Below are positions 1 to 7,020 of a stretch of 14,920 bases of DNA, piece by piece. The position numbers and the translations under genes are program-made. The notes under the pieces are model-generated. The model did no database searches and was not told where the DNA came from. It was given only the letters and a program-made list of their open reading frames with translations. Source of the DNA: Erysipelotrichaceae bacterium (GTDB lineage Bacteria > Bacillota_I > Bacilli_A > Erysipelotrichales > Coprobacillaceae); assembly GCA_018365815.1 (NCBI GenBank), contig JAGZJH010000044.1:1-14920 (forward strand), written 5' to 3'. Every line of letters starts with the position of its first letter. The stretch's first letter is position 1.

Positions 1-341
1 ATCATTAAAGCAATTAAAATAAACGGAATTGAAATTCCAACCGAAAGTATCACCATCGATCCAAAAGATTTTTTTAAATTATGATAATCACGTGAACCAA
101 AAAATTGGGCAGTATAAATTCCCACACCCGAACAAATCCCAAAAGATAATAAAGAGGCAATTTGTTCCCATTGTGATCCAATTTGCACTGCTCCAACACC
201 AATTGAACTATAAGCAGAAACCATCATTGAATCCGCTAATCCCACAAATGTTTCAACAATTTGTTGAAAGATAATTGGAAGTGAAATCGTACACACCAAT
301 TTAAAAAATTCTTTATCACAAATATATTTTTTCAGTTTCAC
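1..341 (-). CDS. MATE family multidrug efflux protein, N-terminal part (cut by window edge)
   Basis: Translating the reverse strand from a GTG at 339-341 gives 113 residues that run off the left edge. The start resembles the first two helices of MATE (multi-antimicrobial extrusion) transporters: a short basic N-terminus, then ISLPIIFQQIVETFVGLADS at about residues 19-38, then a glycine-rich second helix with GICSGVGIYTAQFFG. MATE proteins are membrane antiporters that use Na+ or H+ gradients to expel organic cations, drugs or metabolites; the substrate cannot be read from this fragment. The GTG is chosen because GGGAGG (347-354 region) lies 6 bases upstream; the overlapping ATG at 341-343 is followed directly by TGA and is not usable. 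An extended -10 box (373-381) and a pair of inverted repeats lie upstream. The family call is fairly secure; about three quarters of the protein is missing. Confidence 0.82.
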   Translation of the reverse strand, partial: MKLKKYICDKEFFKLVCTISLPIIFQQIVETFVGLADSMMVSAYSSIGVGAVQIGSQWEQIASLLSFGICSGVGIYTAQFFGSRDYHNLKKSFGSMVILSVGISIPFILIALM

Positions 342-372
342 ATAAGCCCTCCCTTAAATTCATATTAATTTT

Positions 373-381
373 ATTATATCA
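373..381 (-). promoter_or_regulatory. Extended -10 promoter of the MATE gene
   Basis: On the reverse strand this reads TGATATAAT, a perfect TGn extended -10 box, 23 bases upstream of the Shine-Dalgarno sequence. No good -35 hexamer is visible at 16-18 bases, which is usual for extended -10 promoters. Confidence 0.5.
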
Positions 382-386
382 AAGAA

Positions 387-440
387 CAGTGATAAAAAAC
401 TATGATTTTCACATATTTTTTTATTTTTTATCTATCACTG
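387..440. repeat. Inverted repeat upstream of the MATE promoter (possible operator)
   Basis: CAGTGATA at 387-394 and TATCACTG at 433-440 are perfect 8-base inverted arms. A third, related half-site, TCATCACTATA, follows at 447-457. The first arm sits between the -10 box and where a -35 would be, so a repressor bound there could block transcription. The regulator is not identified and the A/T-rich setting makes a chance match possible. Confidence 0.35.
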
Positions 441-532
441 GTCTCTCATCACTATAAATTCAAAATTTTTCACATGCTATTAATTCTATACATTATCAAC
501 AAGTTTTAATTTGAAAATTTTTTTGATTTCAT

Positions 533-568
533 AAAAAAGAATTGATTTAATCATTGTGATTCCAATTC
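533..568 (-). terminator. Likely intrinsic terminator of the 551-988 gene
   Basis: On the reverse strand GAATTG (563-568) pairs with CAATTC (539-544), followed by six T. The stop codon of the upstream gene (551-553) lies inside the loop. The stem is only 6 bp and A/T-rich, so it is a modest candidate. Confidence 0.4.
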
Positions 569-988
569 TTTAAACTTAACAATCGCCATACCTATCACTA
601 AAAAAATATTAATATAATAAGAAAAAAAAGTCGTTATAGGATCGGGATTGCCAATTGTATTAGTGATAATCGTACGCTTATATTCATCGCACAAATCTAC
701 TACTAACATCATCAACATTAATAAAGCAATTATACTAAAAACAAATAAATTAACTTGGCGGGATTGATGAATAAATAATTGACCTTTTTTCATGATGGAT
801 AACAAAAAAACGACCATCACAACATTAATAATAAAGCCATAGCGAAGATTAAGACCTTCACCGATAGTCCACATCTCTACAATATTCATATATTTGGGAT
901 TAGGATCAGCAAAAATATCCAACGGAATCATCATCGTCACTAAAAATGCAATCACCAATCCGCCTTTAAGAGTATTTAATTTTTTCAT
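551..988 (-). CDS. Hypothetical four-helix membrane protein
   Basis: 145 residues; I do not recognise the family. Hydrophobic segments at about residues 10-27, 52-67, 80-98 and 121-137 suggest four membrane helices, the first possibly doubling as an uncleaved signal anchor. The loop at 28-50 is moderately polar with two acidic residues, and a second loop at about 99-120 contains DLCDEYKR and a GNPDP turn. The ATG at 988 follows AAGGAGA with a 6-base spacer, so the start is secure. It lies 54 bases downstream of the aminotransferase on the same strand, but a strong hairpin with a T-tract (1002-1036) separates the two, so it either receives read-through or uses a promoter hidden in or before that hairpin. 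No function is proposed. Confidence 0.75.
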   Translation of the reverse strand: MKKLNTLKGGLVIAFLVTMMIPLDIFADPNPKYMNIVEMWTIGEGLNLRYGFIINVVMVVFLLSIMKKGQLFIHQSRQVNLFVFSIIALLMLMMLVVDLCDEYKRTIITNTIGNPDPITTFFSYYINIFLVIGMAIVKFKELESQ

Positions 989-1001
989 AGTGTCTCCTTT
1001 T

Positions 1002-1036
1002 AAAAAAGTGTTTTACTGTTTTATAAAACACTTTTT
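1002..1036 (-). terminator. Strong hairpin terminator after the aminotransferase gene
   Basis: A perfect 13-bp inverted repeat, AAAAAGTGTTTTA (1003-1015) and TAAAACACTTTTT (1024-1036), with an 8-base loop. On the reverse strand the stem ends in six T, seven bases after the aminotransferase stop. It ends just before the Shine-Dalgarno sequence of the 551-988 gene, so it could also act as an attenuator between the two genes. Confidence 0.7.
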
Positions 1037-1042
1037 CACCAA

Positions 1043-2209
1043 TTATTGATTTAAATGCTCTAAAAATACTTTAATACGTTTTAATGCTTCTTTTATTTGA
1101 TCAATACTATAAGCATAAGATACACGAATAAATCCTTCACCGGCATTGCCAAACGCATTTCCAGGAACACATGCTACTTTTTGTTCTTTTAAAAGTTGTT
1201 CACAAAATTGTTCTGAACTAAGTCCGGTTGATTTGATACATGGGAAAATATAAAAAGCCCCTTGTGGCATAAATGTCTCTAAACCTAATTCATTAAAGCC
1301 TTTAACGATATAATTACGCCTTAACTGATAAGACTGACGCATTTTTTCTATTTCATGATCGCAATATTTTAAGGCTTCAATCGCCCCATATTGTGCCGCT
1401 GTGGGTGCTGACATGATAATATATTGGTGTATTTTATTCATCGCTTGAATAAAAACTTTATGTGCTAATACATATCCTAAACGCCAACCAGTCATAGCAT
1501 ATGCTTTTGAAAAACCACTGATTAATATGACTTGATCTTTGATTTCATCAAAAGAGGCAATCGAATAAAACTTTTTATCGTAACTTAATTCTGCATAGAT
1601 TTCATCAGTAATCACAATTAATTCATGTTTTTTTATAATCGGTACAATTTTAGCATAGTCCTCATATTCCATAAATCCCCCAGTTGGATTATTAGGGTAA
1701 TTAAGCAAAATTGCTTTGGTTTTATCGCTAATGCTAGCTTCTAATAATTCAGGGGTTAATTTAAACTCATTTTCTTTTGTGAGTTCTATCACTTTCACAA
1801 CTCCCCCTGCTAATTGAACACTAGGCGTATAAGCAACATAACTCGGATTTAATAAAATAACCTCATCACTGGGATTAACAATAGCACGCATTGCAATATC
1901 AATGGCTTCACTTCCCCCCACAGTAACAATGACGTTATCAATAGGATCATAATCTAAATTAAAACGACGTTTTTGATAGTGACAAATTTCTTGTCTTAAT
2001 TCTAATAAGCCTTGATTAGCAGTATAAAATGTTCGTCCTTTTTCAATCGAATATATTGCTGCTTCACGAATTTGCCATGGTGTATCAAAATCGGGCTCAC
2101 CTACCCCTAAGGAAATGACCCCTTCCATTTGACTAGCTAAATCAAAAAACTTACGTATTCCACTTGGCTTAATTTCTTTCACTTTATCGCTTAAAAACTT
2201 TTCATTCAT
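1043..2209 (-). CDS. PLP-dependent class I/II aminotransferase (AlaT/AraT-like)
   Basis: 388 residues, normal length for fold-type I aminotransferases, which are cytoplasmic and use pyridoxal phosphate to move amino groups between an amino acid and a 2-oxo acid. Visible landmarks (numbering from the chosen ATG): SLGVGEPDFDTP near 33-44; NYPNNPTGG at 170-178, with the Asn that contacts PLP; the PLP-ring Asp in TDEIYAE near 202; the Schiff-base lysine in SGFSKAYAMTGWRLGY at about 235; and the substrate-carboxylate Arg in GFIRVSYA near 362. The upstream neighbour is an Lrp/AsnC regulator, the same arrangement as alaR-alaT (formerly yugG-yugH) of B. subtilis, so alanine aminotransferase is a reasonable guess; an aromatic aminotransferase is also possible. 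I prefer the ATG at 2207-2209, which shares its A with the regulator's TGA, over a TTG one codon earlier. There is little Shine-Dalgarno sequence, which points to translational coupling. Confidence 0.9.
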   Translation of the reverse strand: MNEKFLSDKVKEIKPSGIRKFFDLASQMEGVISLGVGEPDFDTPWQIREAAIYSIEKGRTFYTANQGLLELRQEICHYQKRRFNLDYDPIDNVIVTVGGSEAIDIAMRAIVNPSDEVILLNPSYVAYTPSVQLAGGVVKVIELTKENEFKLTPELLEASISDKTKAILLNYPNNPTGGFMEYEDYAKIVPIIKKHELIVITDEIYAELSYDKKFYSIASFDEIKDQVILISGFSKAYAMTGWRLGYVLAHKVFIQAMNKIHQYIIMSAPTAAQYGAIEALKYCDHEIEKMRQSYQLRRNYIVKGFNELGLETFMPQGAFYIFPCIKSTGLSSEQFCEQLLKEQKVACVPGNAFGNAGEGFIRVSYAYSIDQIKEALKRIKVFLEHLNQ

Positions 2210-2700
2210 CAAGGCATCATCACCAATCTTTGTTGTCGACCATCTTCATCGTCTATTAGAGTAATCCCATTATTTTTATATTGCTTTAACACAAAATAAG
2301 TAGACGTACCTGTCACCCCTTCAATGACCGCTAATTTACTGGCAACAAATTTCGCAACATCTTGCATTGTCTTTCCTTTAATAATCACTAAAAACTCATA
2401 AGCACCGCTTAATAAATACATAGTATCTACTTCAGGAAATTTATAAATACTTGAAGCAATACGGTCGTAACCAAATTCTCGTTCTGGCGTCGCATTAATT
2501 TGAATTAACGCCATTACATTTTCTTTATGTAAACGATCATAATTAATGACTGTATGATAACCACAAATTACTTTTTCTTTTTCTAATTTTGACATTGTTT
2601 CTAATATATTTTTTTCACTTTCAGCTAAAGCCATAGATAAGTCTTTGACTTCCATACGAGCATTATTTTCTAAAAGTGATAATAAAGCTAATTGATCCAT
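2209..2700 (-). CDS. Lrp/AsnC family transcriptional regulator (AlaR-like)
   Basis: 163 residues. Residues 1-60 form the winged helix-turn-helix (LLENNARMEVKDLSMAL, then a recognition helix around EKNILETMSKLEKEKVI and the short wing ICGYHTVINYD). Residues 65-145 form the RAM/AsnC ligand-binding domain, with the typical VMALIQINATPERE strand and the glycine-containing LLSGAYEFLVIIKGKT segment. Proteins of this family bind DNA as dimers or octamers and usually sense an amino acid. Two ATGs compete: the one at 2704-2706 touches GGGAG with no spacer, whereas the one at 2698-2700 is 6 bases away, so I use 2700. The gene overlaps the following aminotransferase by one base, so regulator and enzyme are made together; the enzyme's substrate or product is the likely effector. 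A C-terminal tail of about 15 residues beyond the RAM domain is family-variable. Confidence 0.9.
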   Translation of the reverse strand: MDQLALLSLLENNARMEVKDLSMALAESEKNILETMSKLEKEKVICGYHTVINYDRLHKENVMALIQINATPEREFGYDRIASSIYKFPEVDTMYLLSGAYEFLVIIKGKTMQDVAKFVASKLAVIEGVTGTSTYFVLKQYKNNGITLIDDEDGRQQRLVMMP

Positions 2701-2715
2701 TTTCATCTCCCTTTC

Positions 2716-2810
2716 AAAAAAGCTATACTTCTAACTATTCAAATCAAAATATTTAATATTTTCAAACTTTTTCATCAAAAACTCTTGAATTTTATATAGT
2801 TAGCTTTTTA
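2716..2810. repeat. Inverted repeats in the leader/promoter region of the Lrp gene
   Basis: AAAAAGCTA (2717-2725) matches TAGCTTTTT (2801-2809), and CTAACTA (2731-2737) matches TAGTTAG (2797-2803). The two pairings share bases on the right side, so they are mutually exclusive as RNA stems. They could be half-sites for autoregulation by the Lrp protein, which binds A/T-rich inverted repeats. Evidence is from sequence symmetry only. Confidence 0.35.
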
Positions 2811-2812
2811 GT

Positions 2813-2841
2813 ATTATAAAACAAAAAAACATTAAAGTCGA
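2813..2841 (-). promoter_or_regulatory. Candidate promoter of the Lrp-aminotransferase operon
   Basis: Reverse-strand TCGACT (2836-2841), 17-base spacer, TATAAT (2813-2818). The -10 is perfect, the -35 matches four of six. It would give a leader of roughly 105 bases that includes the inverted repeats at 2716-2810. Confidence 0.4.
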
Positions 2842-3126
2842 GAATGTCATTGATATAAATGATGTCAATTTTTTATATTTATACTTATGCTTTTATACAA
2901 AAATTCAATAAATTAATCAAAATTGATTTTTACATATTTATAACACACCATTTTATTTAATGATATAACTATTAGACGTCATAATGATATTATTTTTAAA
3001 TATTTTGACTAAATAAACTGTCAAGTGCAAAACTAGCTTTTTCATAATTTGAACCTTTTATCCATTTATTAACAATCATGATATAATTTAATAATCATAA
3101 ATGCTTTTTATTCTACTTAGATTATA
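2842..3126. other. A/T-rich divergent intergenic region without a gene
   Basis: No open frame with a ribosome binding site is visible on either strand. It contains an inverted repeat AATCAA-AA-TTGATT at 2915-2928, a direct repeat TAATGATAT at 2958-2966 and 2982-2990 (24 bases apart), and a near-palindrome around GACGTC (2975-2980). These could be protein-binding sites serving the divergent Lrp and mntP genes, but in such A/T-rich DNA they may be chance. No manganese riboswitch core (GGGAGTAG, GTCGTCAA) is present. Confidence 0.5.
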
Positions 3127-3155
3127 TTGATATTCATTGCTATAACTACTATAAT
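3127..3155 (+). promoter_or_regulatory. Sigma-A-type promoter of mntP
   Basis: TTGATA (3127-3132), 17-base spacer, TATAAT (3150-3155). Transcription should begin near 3162, leaving a leader of only about 27 bases, too short for a riboswitch. Confidence 0.75.
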
Positions 3156-3188
3156 AAAATAGCGTCAAAAAATAAGGGGGACTCGTTA

Positions 3189-3740
3189 ATGGGAGTAATT
3201 GAACTATTCATGGTAGCCGTCGGTTTATCAATGGACGCCTTTGCGATTTCAATTTGCAAAGGATTAACACTTAGAAAAATGGAATGGGATAAATCACTGA
3301 TTACAGGTATATACTTTGGCTTTTTTCAAGCTATGATGCCTTTAATCGGTTATGTATTAGGAATCCAATTTTCTCAAAGCATTACTAATTTTGATCATTG
3401 GATTGCTTTTATTTTATTAAGTTATATTGGAATAAATATGATCAAAGAATCAAAAGAAGATGAAACTCAAAATCAATCATTTGGTTTTAAAACAATGCTT
3501 CCTTTAGCCATTGCAAGTAGTATCGATGCCTTAGCTGTTGGAATTACCTTCGCTTTTTTAAACGTTAATATTATAAACGCAGTTATTTTTATTGGAATTA
3601 CAACTTTTATCTTTTCATTTTTTGGAGTAAAAATAGGTAACGTATTTGGAAGTAAATATAAATCAAAAGCAGAATTATGTGGTGGCATAATATTGATTTT
3701 AATGGGTGTTAAAATTTTAATTGAACATTTATTCTTTTAG
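3189..3740 (+). CDS. mntP: Manganese efflux pump MntP
   Basis: 183 residues, the usual length of MntP (YebN/DUF204), a six-helix inner-membrane exporter that lowers cytoplasmic Mn2+. The family's two internal-repeat signatures are present: GLSMDAFAISICKG at about 12-25 with Asp16, and SSIDALAVGITFAF at about 110-123 with Asp113; both aspartates are among the residues required in the E. coli protein. Six hydrophobic stretches lie at about 3-22, 36-58, 70-86, 103-124, 128-150 and 164-182. A charged, Glu/Asp/Gln-rich linker (87-97) separates the two halves. The ATG follows AAGGGGG with an 8-base spacer and a near-consensus promoter at 3127-3155. Unlike many mntP genes it has no yybP-ykoY riboswitch in the leader. 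The cyclophilin gene starts 6 bases after its stop, so the two are likely co-transcribed. Confidence 0.95.
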   Translation: MGVIELFMVAVGLSMDAFAISICKGLTLRKMEWDKSLITGIYFGFFQAMMPLIGYVLGIQFSQSITNFDHWIAFILLSYIGINMIKESKEDETQNQSFGFKTMLPLAIASSIDALAVGITFAFLNVNIINAVIFIGITTFIFSFFGVKIGNVFGSKYKSKAELCGGIILILMGVKILIEHLFF

Positions 3741-3746
3741 GTACTT

Positions 3747-4313
3747 ATGATGAAAAATCCAATAATGACTATGGTTTTAAATAACGACCAAAAAATTATA
3801 ATCGAACTTTATCCACAATATGCACCTAATACTGTCAATAGTATTATAGACTTAGCAAAACGCCAATTATTAAACCATCGTAAAATTCAACGTATTGCTT
3901 ATGATTTTGTTTTACAAATTACCTATGATGCATTTAATCACGATCCTGAATGTGAATATTTGATTGAAGGAGAGTTTACAAACAATCATCATTATAACCC
4001 TATCGCTTTTACAAAAGGAATTGTGGGCATGGGTGGAGATGGTCAACGACTTTCAGCTGGTTGTGATTTTTTTATTGTCATTAGCGAACATGTACAACAT
4101 CGTTTAAATGATAAGTTTACAGCCTTTGGAAAAGTAATTGAAGGTTATGAATACATTGAACAAATTATTAAAGTTCCAACACGTAAAATTATCCTTGATG
4201 ATACACCTGATGTTGATATCAATGAACCATTAGATGATATTATCATTAAAGAAGTGAATGTTGAAACATATGGGATTGACTATCCTAAGCCAGTCAAATT
4301 AACTTTGGAGTAA
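3747..4313 (+). CDS. Cyclophilin-type peptidyl-prolyl cis-trans isomerase, divergent
   Basis: 188 residues with a cyclophilin fold and no signal peptide, so probably cytoplasmic. Cyclophilins isomerise X-Pro bonds. Alignable landmarks: a start strand MTMVLNNDQKIIIELYP with the APNTVNSIIDLAK helix (26-38); the catalytic arginine in KIQRIAYDFVLQ (Arg49, Phe54, Gln57), where the usual FHRV reads IQRI and the usual QGGD is replaced by QITYD; AFTKGIVGMGGDG (87-99); GCDFFIVIS (105-113) for the usual SQFFI; and LNDKFTAFGKVIEGYE (about 120-135). The catalytic Arg is kept but flanking substrate-binding positions differ, so activity is plausible, not proven. The C-terminal 45 residues carry an acidic insert (DDTPDVDINEPLDD). 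It starts 6 bases after the mntP stop with a weak AGG ribosome site overlapping that stop, suggesting coupling. The first ATG of an ATGATG pair is used. Confidence 0.85.
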   Translation: MMKNPIMTMVLNNDQKIIIELYPQYAPNTVNSIIDLAKRQLLNHRKIQRIAYDFVLQITYDAFNHDPECEYLIEGEFTNNHHYNPIAFTKGIVGMGGDGQRLSAGCDFFIVISEHVQHRLNDKFTAFGKVIEGYEYIEQIIKVPTRKIILDDTPDVDINEPLDDIIIKEVNVETYGIDYPKPVKLTLE

Positions 4314-4317
4314 TAGT

Positions 4318-4350
4318 GCATGCTACTAGCAATGCCATTTATTTTTCTCT
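4318..4350 (+). terminator. Weak terminator after the cyclophilin gene
   Basis: GCATGCT (4318-4324) can pair with AGC-A-ATGC (4328-4335) as a 7-bp stem with one bulged A and a 3-base loop, followed by a T-rich tract (4338-4350). It lies directly upstream of the nrdD -10 box. Confidence 0.4.
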
Positions 4351-4355
4351 ATAAT
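4350..4355 (+). promoter_or_regulatory. -10 element of the nrdDG promoter
   Basis: Perfect TATAAT 30 bases before the nrdD start; the position of the -35 falls in the preceding hairpin and reads TAGCAA (poor match). I see no NrdR-box pair of the ACACWATATATWGTGT type, so another activator or no control is possible. Confidence 0.45.
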
Positions 4356-4385
4356 TATAAAATGTAGATAACAGGGGGTATTAAT

Positions 4386-6518
4386 ATGAACTTAGAAAAT
4401 ATTAAAGTAATTAAGAAAGATAATACGAAAGAACAATTCAACATTCAAAAAGTAGTGACTGCTGTTAATAAATCAGCCTATCGTACACTTGTCACTTTTA
4501 CACAAATAGATATTAATAAAATCTGCGATATAGTCTCTAAACGTGTCCAAGAATTTGGAAGTGAAGAAATTCATATTTCTGAAATGCATAATATTGTTGA
4601 AGAAGCACTTGAAGCTACAAATCCGAAAGTCGCTAAAAGTTATCGTGATTATCGTAATTATAAACAAGACTTTGTACATATGTTAGATGAAGTTTATCGT
4701 AAATCACAATCTATAATGTATATTGGAGATAAAGAAAATAGTAATACTGATAGTGCTTTAGTTTCTACTAAAAGGAGTTTAATTTTTAATCAGTTGAATA
4801 AAGAATTGTATCAAAAGTTCTTTTTAACAACAGAAGAATTACAAGCGTGTCGTGATGGTTATATTTATATTCACGATATGTCTGCAAGAAGAGATACTAT
4901 GAACTGTTGTTTATTTGATGTTCAATCTGTTTTAAAAGGCGGATTTGAAATGGGAAATCTTTGGTATAACGAACCTAAAACATTAAACGTTGCATTTGAT
5001 GTTATCGGAGATATTATATTATCTGCTGCTAGTCAACAATATGGTGGATTTACAGTACCAAGTGTAGATTTATTACTAGAACCTTATGCTGAGCGTTCTT
5101 ATCAATCATTAATGAAAAAATACCAAAACTTAGGATTAGACAAAACTAAAGCCCATGAAATAACAATAAAAGATATTGAATATGAATTTAAACAAGGTTT
5201 TCAAGGGTGGGAATATAAATTTAATACTGTAGCCTCTTCAAGAGGAGATTATCCGTTTATCACTGTCACAGCTGGAACTGGAACTGGACGTTTTGCGAAA
5301 ATGGCGACTTTAAATTTACTTGAAGTTCGTCGTATCGGACAAGGTAAAGAAGGAAATAAAAAACCGGTTTTATTCCCTAAAATTGTTTTCTTATATGATG
5401 AAAACTTACATGGTGAGGGTAAAGAATTAGAAGATTTATTTGAAGCTGGAGTAAAATGTTCAAGTAAAACAATGTATCCGGACTGGTTAAGTTTAACTGG
5501 AGAGGGTTATATTGCAAGTATGTATAAAAAATATGGTAAAATCATTTCTCCAATGGGTTGTCGTGCCTTTTTATCCCCTTGGTATGAAAGAGGTGGCATG
5601 AATCCTGCTGATGAAAATGACTCTCCAGTATTTGTCGGACGATTTAATATTGGGGCTGTGAGTTTACATTTACCAATGATTTATGCAAAAGCTAAACAAG
5701 AATCACGTGATTTTTATGAAGTATTAGACTATTATTTAAATTTAATTCGTCAACTTCATTTACGTACTTATGATTATTTAGGTGAAATGAAAGCTTCCAT
5801 TAATCCTCTTGCATATTGTGAAGGTGGTTTCTACAAAGGTCATTTAGGATTACACGATAAAATTAAACCTGTTTTAGAATCTGCAACTGCATCATTTGGA
5901 ATTACAGCATTAAATGAACTTGAACAGTTACATCATAAAAAATCATTAGTTGAAGATGGTTCATTTGCTTTAGAAGTTTTAACTTACATTAACAAAAAAG
6001 TCGATGAATTCAAAAAAGAAGATGGACGTTTATACGCAATTTATGGAACTCCAGCAGAAAGTTTATGTGGTTTACAAGTACAACAATTTAGAAAAAAATA
6101 TGGGGTGATTGAAAATGTGTCTGATCGTGATTACGTCAGCAACTCTTTCCACTGCCATGTTTCAGAAAACATTACACCTATTGAAAAACAAGATTTAGAA
6201 TATCGTTTTTGGGAATTATGTAATGGTGGAAAGATTCAATATGTAAAATATCCTATTGATTACAATATGGAAGCATTTAAAACGTTACTTAAACGTGCAA
6301 TGAAATTAGGATTCTATGAAGGTGTTAACTTATCATTATCATATTGCGATGATTGTGGTCATGAAGAATTAAATATGGATATTTGTCCAAAATGTGGAAG
6401 TAAAAACTTAACAAAAATCGAACGTATGAATGGTTACCTTTCATATTCAAGAGTTAAAGGAGACACACGTTTAAACGACGCTAAAATGGCAGAAATTAAA
6501 GAAAGGAAATCAATGTAA
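4386..6518 (+). CDS. nrdD: Anaerobic (class III) ribonucleoside-triphosphate reductase NrdD
   Basis: 710 residues, full length. The oxygen-sensitive glycyl-radical enzyme reduces ribonucleoside triphosphates to deoxyribonucleotides for DNA synthesis without oxygen, using formate or a thiol system as reductant. Residues 5-95 are an ATP-cone (IKVIKKDNTKEQFNIQKVV... to KVAKSYRDYRNYK), the overall-activity site that senses ATP/dATP. The active-site cysteines are visible in RDTMNCCLFD (Cys174/175) and SPMGCRAFLSPW (Cys392). Four zinc-binding cysteines lie at 654, 657, 667 and 670 (CxxC-x9-CxxC). The glycyl radical is Gly683 in RMNGYLSYSR, where many relatives have RVCGYL. The ATG follows AGGGGG with a 7-base spacer. 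nrdG starts two bases after the stop triplet's end, as usual for this pair. The organism can therefore grow strictly anaerobically with respect to DNA precursors. Confidence 0.97.
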   Translation: MNLENIKVIKKDNTKEQFNIQKVVTAVNKSAYRTLVTFTQIDINKICDIVSKRVQEFGSEEIHISEMHNIVEEALEATNPKVAKSYRDYRNYKQDFVHMLDEVYRKSQSIMYIGDKENSNTDSALVSTKRSLIFNQLNKELYQKFFLTTEELQACRDGYIYIHDMSARRDTMNCCLFDVQSVLKGGFEMGNLWYNEPKTLNVAFDVIGDIILSAASQQYGGFTVPSVDLLLEPYAERSYQSLMKKYQNLGLDKTKAHEITIKDIEYEFKQGFQGWEYKFNTVASSRGDYPFITVTAGTGTGRFAKMATLNLLEVRRIGQGKEGNKKPVLFPKIVFLYDENLHGEGKELEDLFEAGVKCSSKTMYPDWLSLTGEGYIASMYKKYGKIISPMGCRAFLSPWYERGGMNPADENDSPVFVGRFNIGAVSLHLPMIYAKAKQESRDFYEVLDYYLNLIRQLHLRTYDYLGEMKASINPLAYCEGGFYKGHLGLHDKIKPVLESATASFGITALNELEQLHHKKSLVEDGSFALEVLTYINKKVDEFKKEDGRLYAIYGTPAESLCGLQVQQFRKKYGVIENVSDRDYVSNSFHCHVSENITPIEKQDLEYRFWELCNGGKIQYVKYPIDYNMEAFKTLLKRAMKLGFYEGVNLSLSYCDDCGHEELNMDICPKCGSKNLTKIERMNGYLSYSRVKGDTRLNDAKMAEIKERKSM

Positions 6519-6519
6519 C

Positions 6520-7011
6520 ATGAAGTATCATAATATCACGAAAGATGATATGCTTAATGGTGATGGACTTAGAGTTGTATTGTGGGTATCAGGTTGTGAA
6601 CACGGTTGCAATCAATGCCATAATCAATTTACTTGGAATCCAAATGACGGATTAGACTTTGATGAACACGCCAAAAAAGAAATTTTTGATTTACTAGATA
6701 AGGACTATATTTCCGGTATTACTTTTAGTGGTGGTGATCCTTTATATCCTAGTAATAGAGAAGAAATTGGAAAATTAATTAATGAAATTAAACAAACACA
6801 TCCTCATAAAACTATTTGGCTATACACCGGTTATGATTATGAACAAATCTCGGATTTAGATTTCATTAAAAACATCGATGTACTAGTTGATGGAAAATTT
6901 ATAATTCAATTATTTGATCCTCAACTTCATTGGAAAGGAAGTGCTAATCAAAGAGTTATCGATGTTCAAGCTACTCTTTCATTAGGTAAAATTGTATTGC
7001 ATACAAATTAA
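6520..7011 (+). CDS. nrdG: Anaerobic ribonucleotide reductase-activating protein NrdG
   Basis: 163 residues, a minimal radical-SAM enzyme. It binds a [4Fe-4S] cluster through the CxxxCxxC motif (Cys26, Cys30, Cys33 in SGCEHGCNQC), cleaves S-adenosylmethionine, and abstracts a hydrogen from the glycyl-radical site of NrdD (Gly683). The SAM amine-binding motif TFSGGDP is at 68-74, and the terminal strand region contains IDVLVDGKFI (119-128). The N-terminal MLNGDGLRVVLWVSGC block is the family's typical start. It begins one base after the nrdD stop; the AAAGGAAA about 12 bases upstream, inside nrdD, is its likely ribosome site, so translation is probably coupled. A strong terminator follows immediately, ending the operon. 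Confidence 0.97.
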   Translation: MKYHNITKDDMLNGDGLRVVLWVSGCEHGCNQCHNQFTWNPNDGLDFDEHAKKEIFDLLDKDYISGITFSGGDPLYPSNREEIGKLINEIKQTHPHKTIWLYTGYDYEQISDLDFIKNIDVLVDGKFIIQLFDPQLHWKGSANQRVIDVQATLSLGKIVLHTN

Positions 7012-7020
7012 ACATAACTT

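Noticed and set aside
29..274. 81-codon open frame on the + strand
   Set aside because: It lies opposite the MATE gene, has no ribosome site and low-complexity Gln/Pro/Lys content; it is the antisense of a real gene.
2842..3126. Manganese riboswitch upstream of mntP
   Set aside because: I looked for the GGGAGTAG and GTCGTCAA blocks and found neither; the promoter at 3127-3155 leaves too short a leader.
3473..3688. 71-codon frame opposite mntP
   Set aside because: Antisense shadow of a secure gene; no start signals.
4473..4679. 68-codon frame opposite nrdD
   Set aside because: Antisense shadow of the ATP-cone coding region; no start signals.
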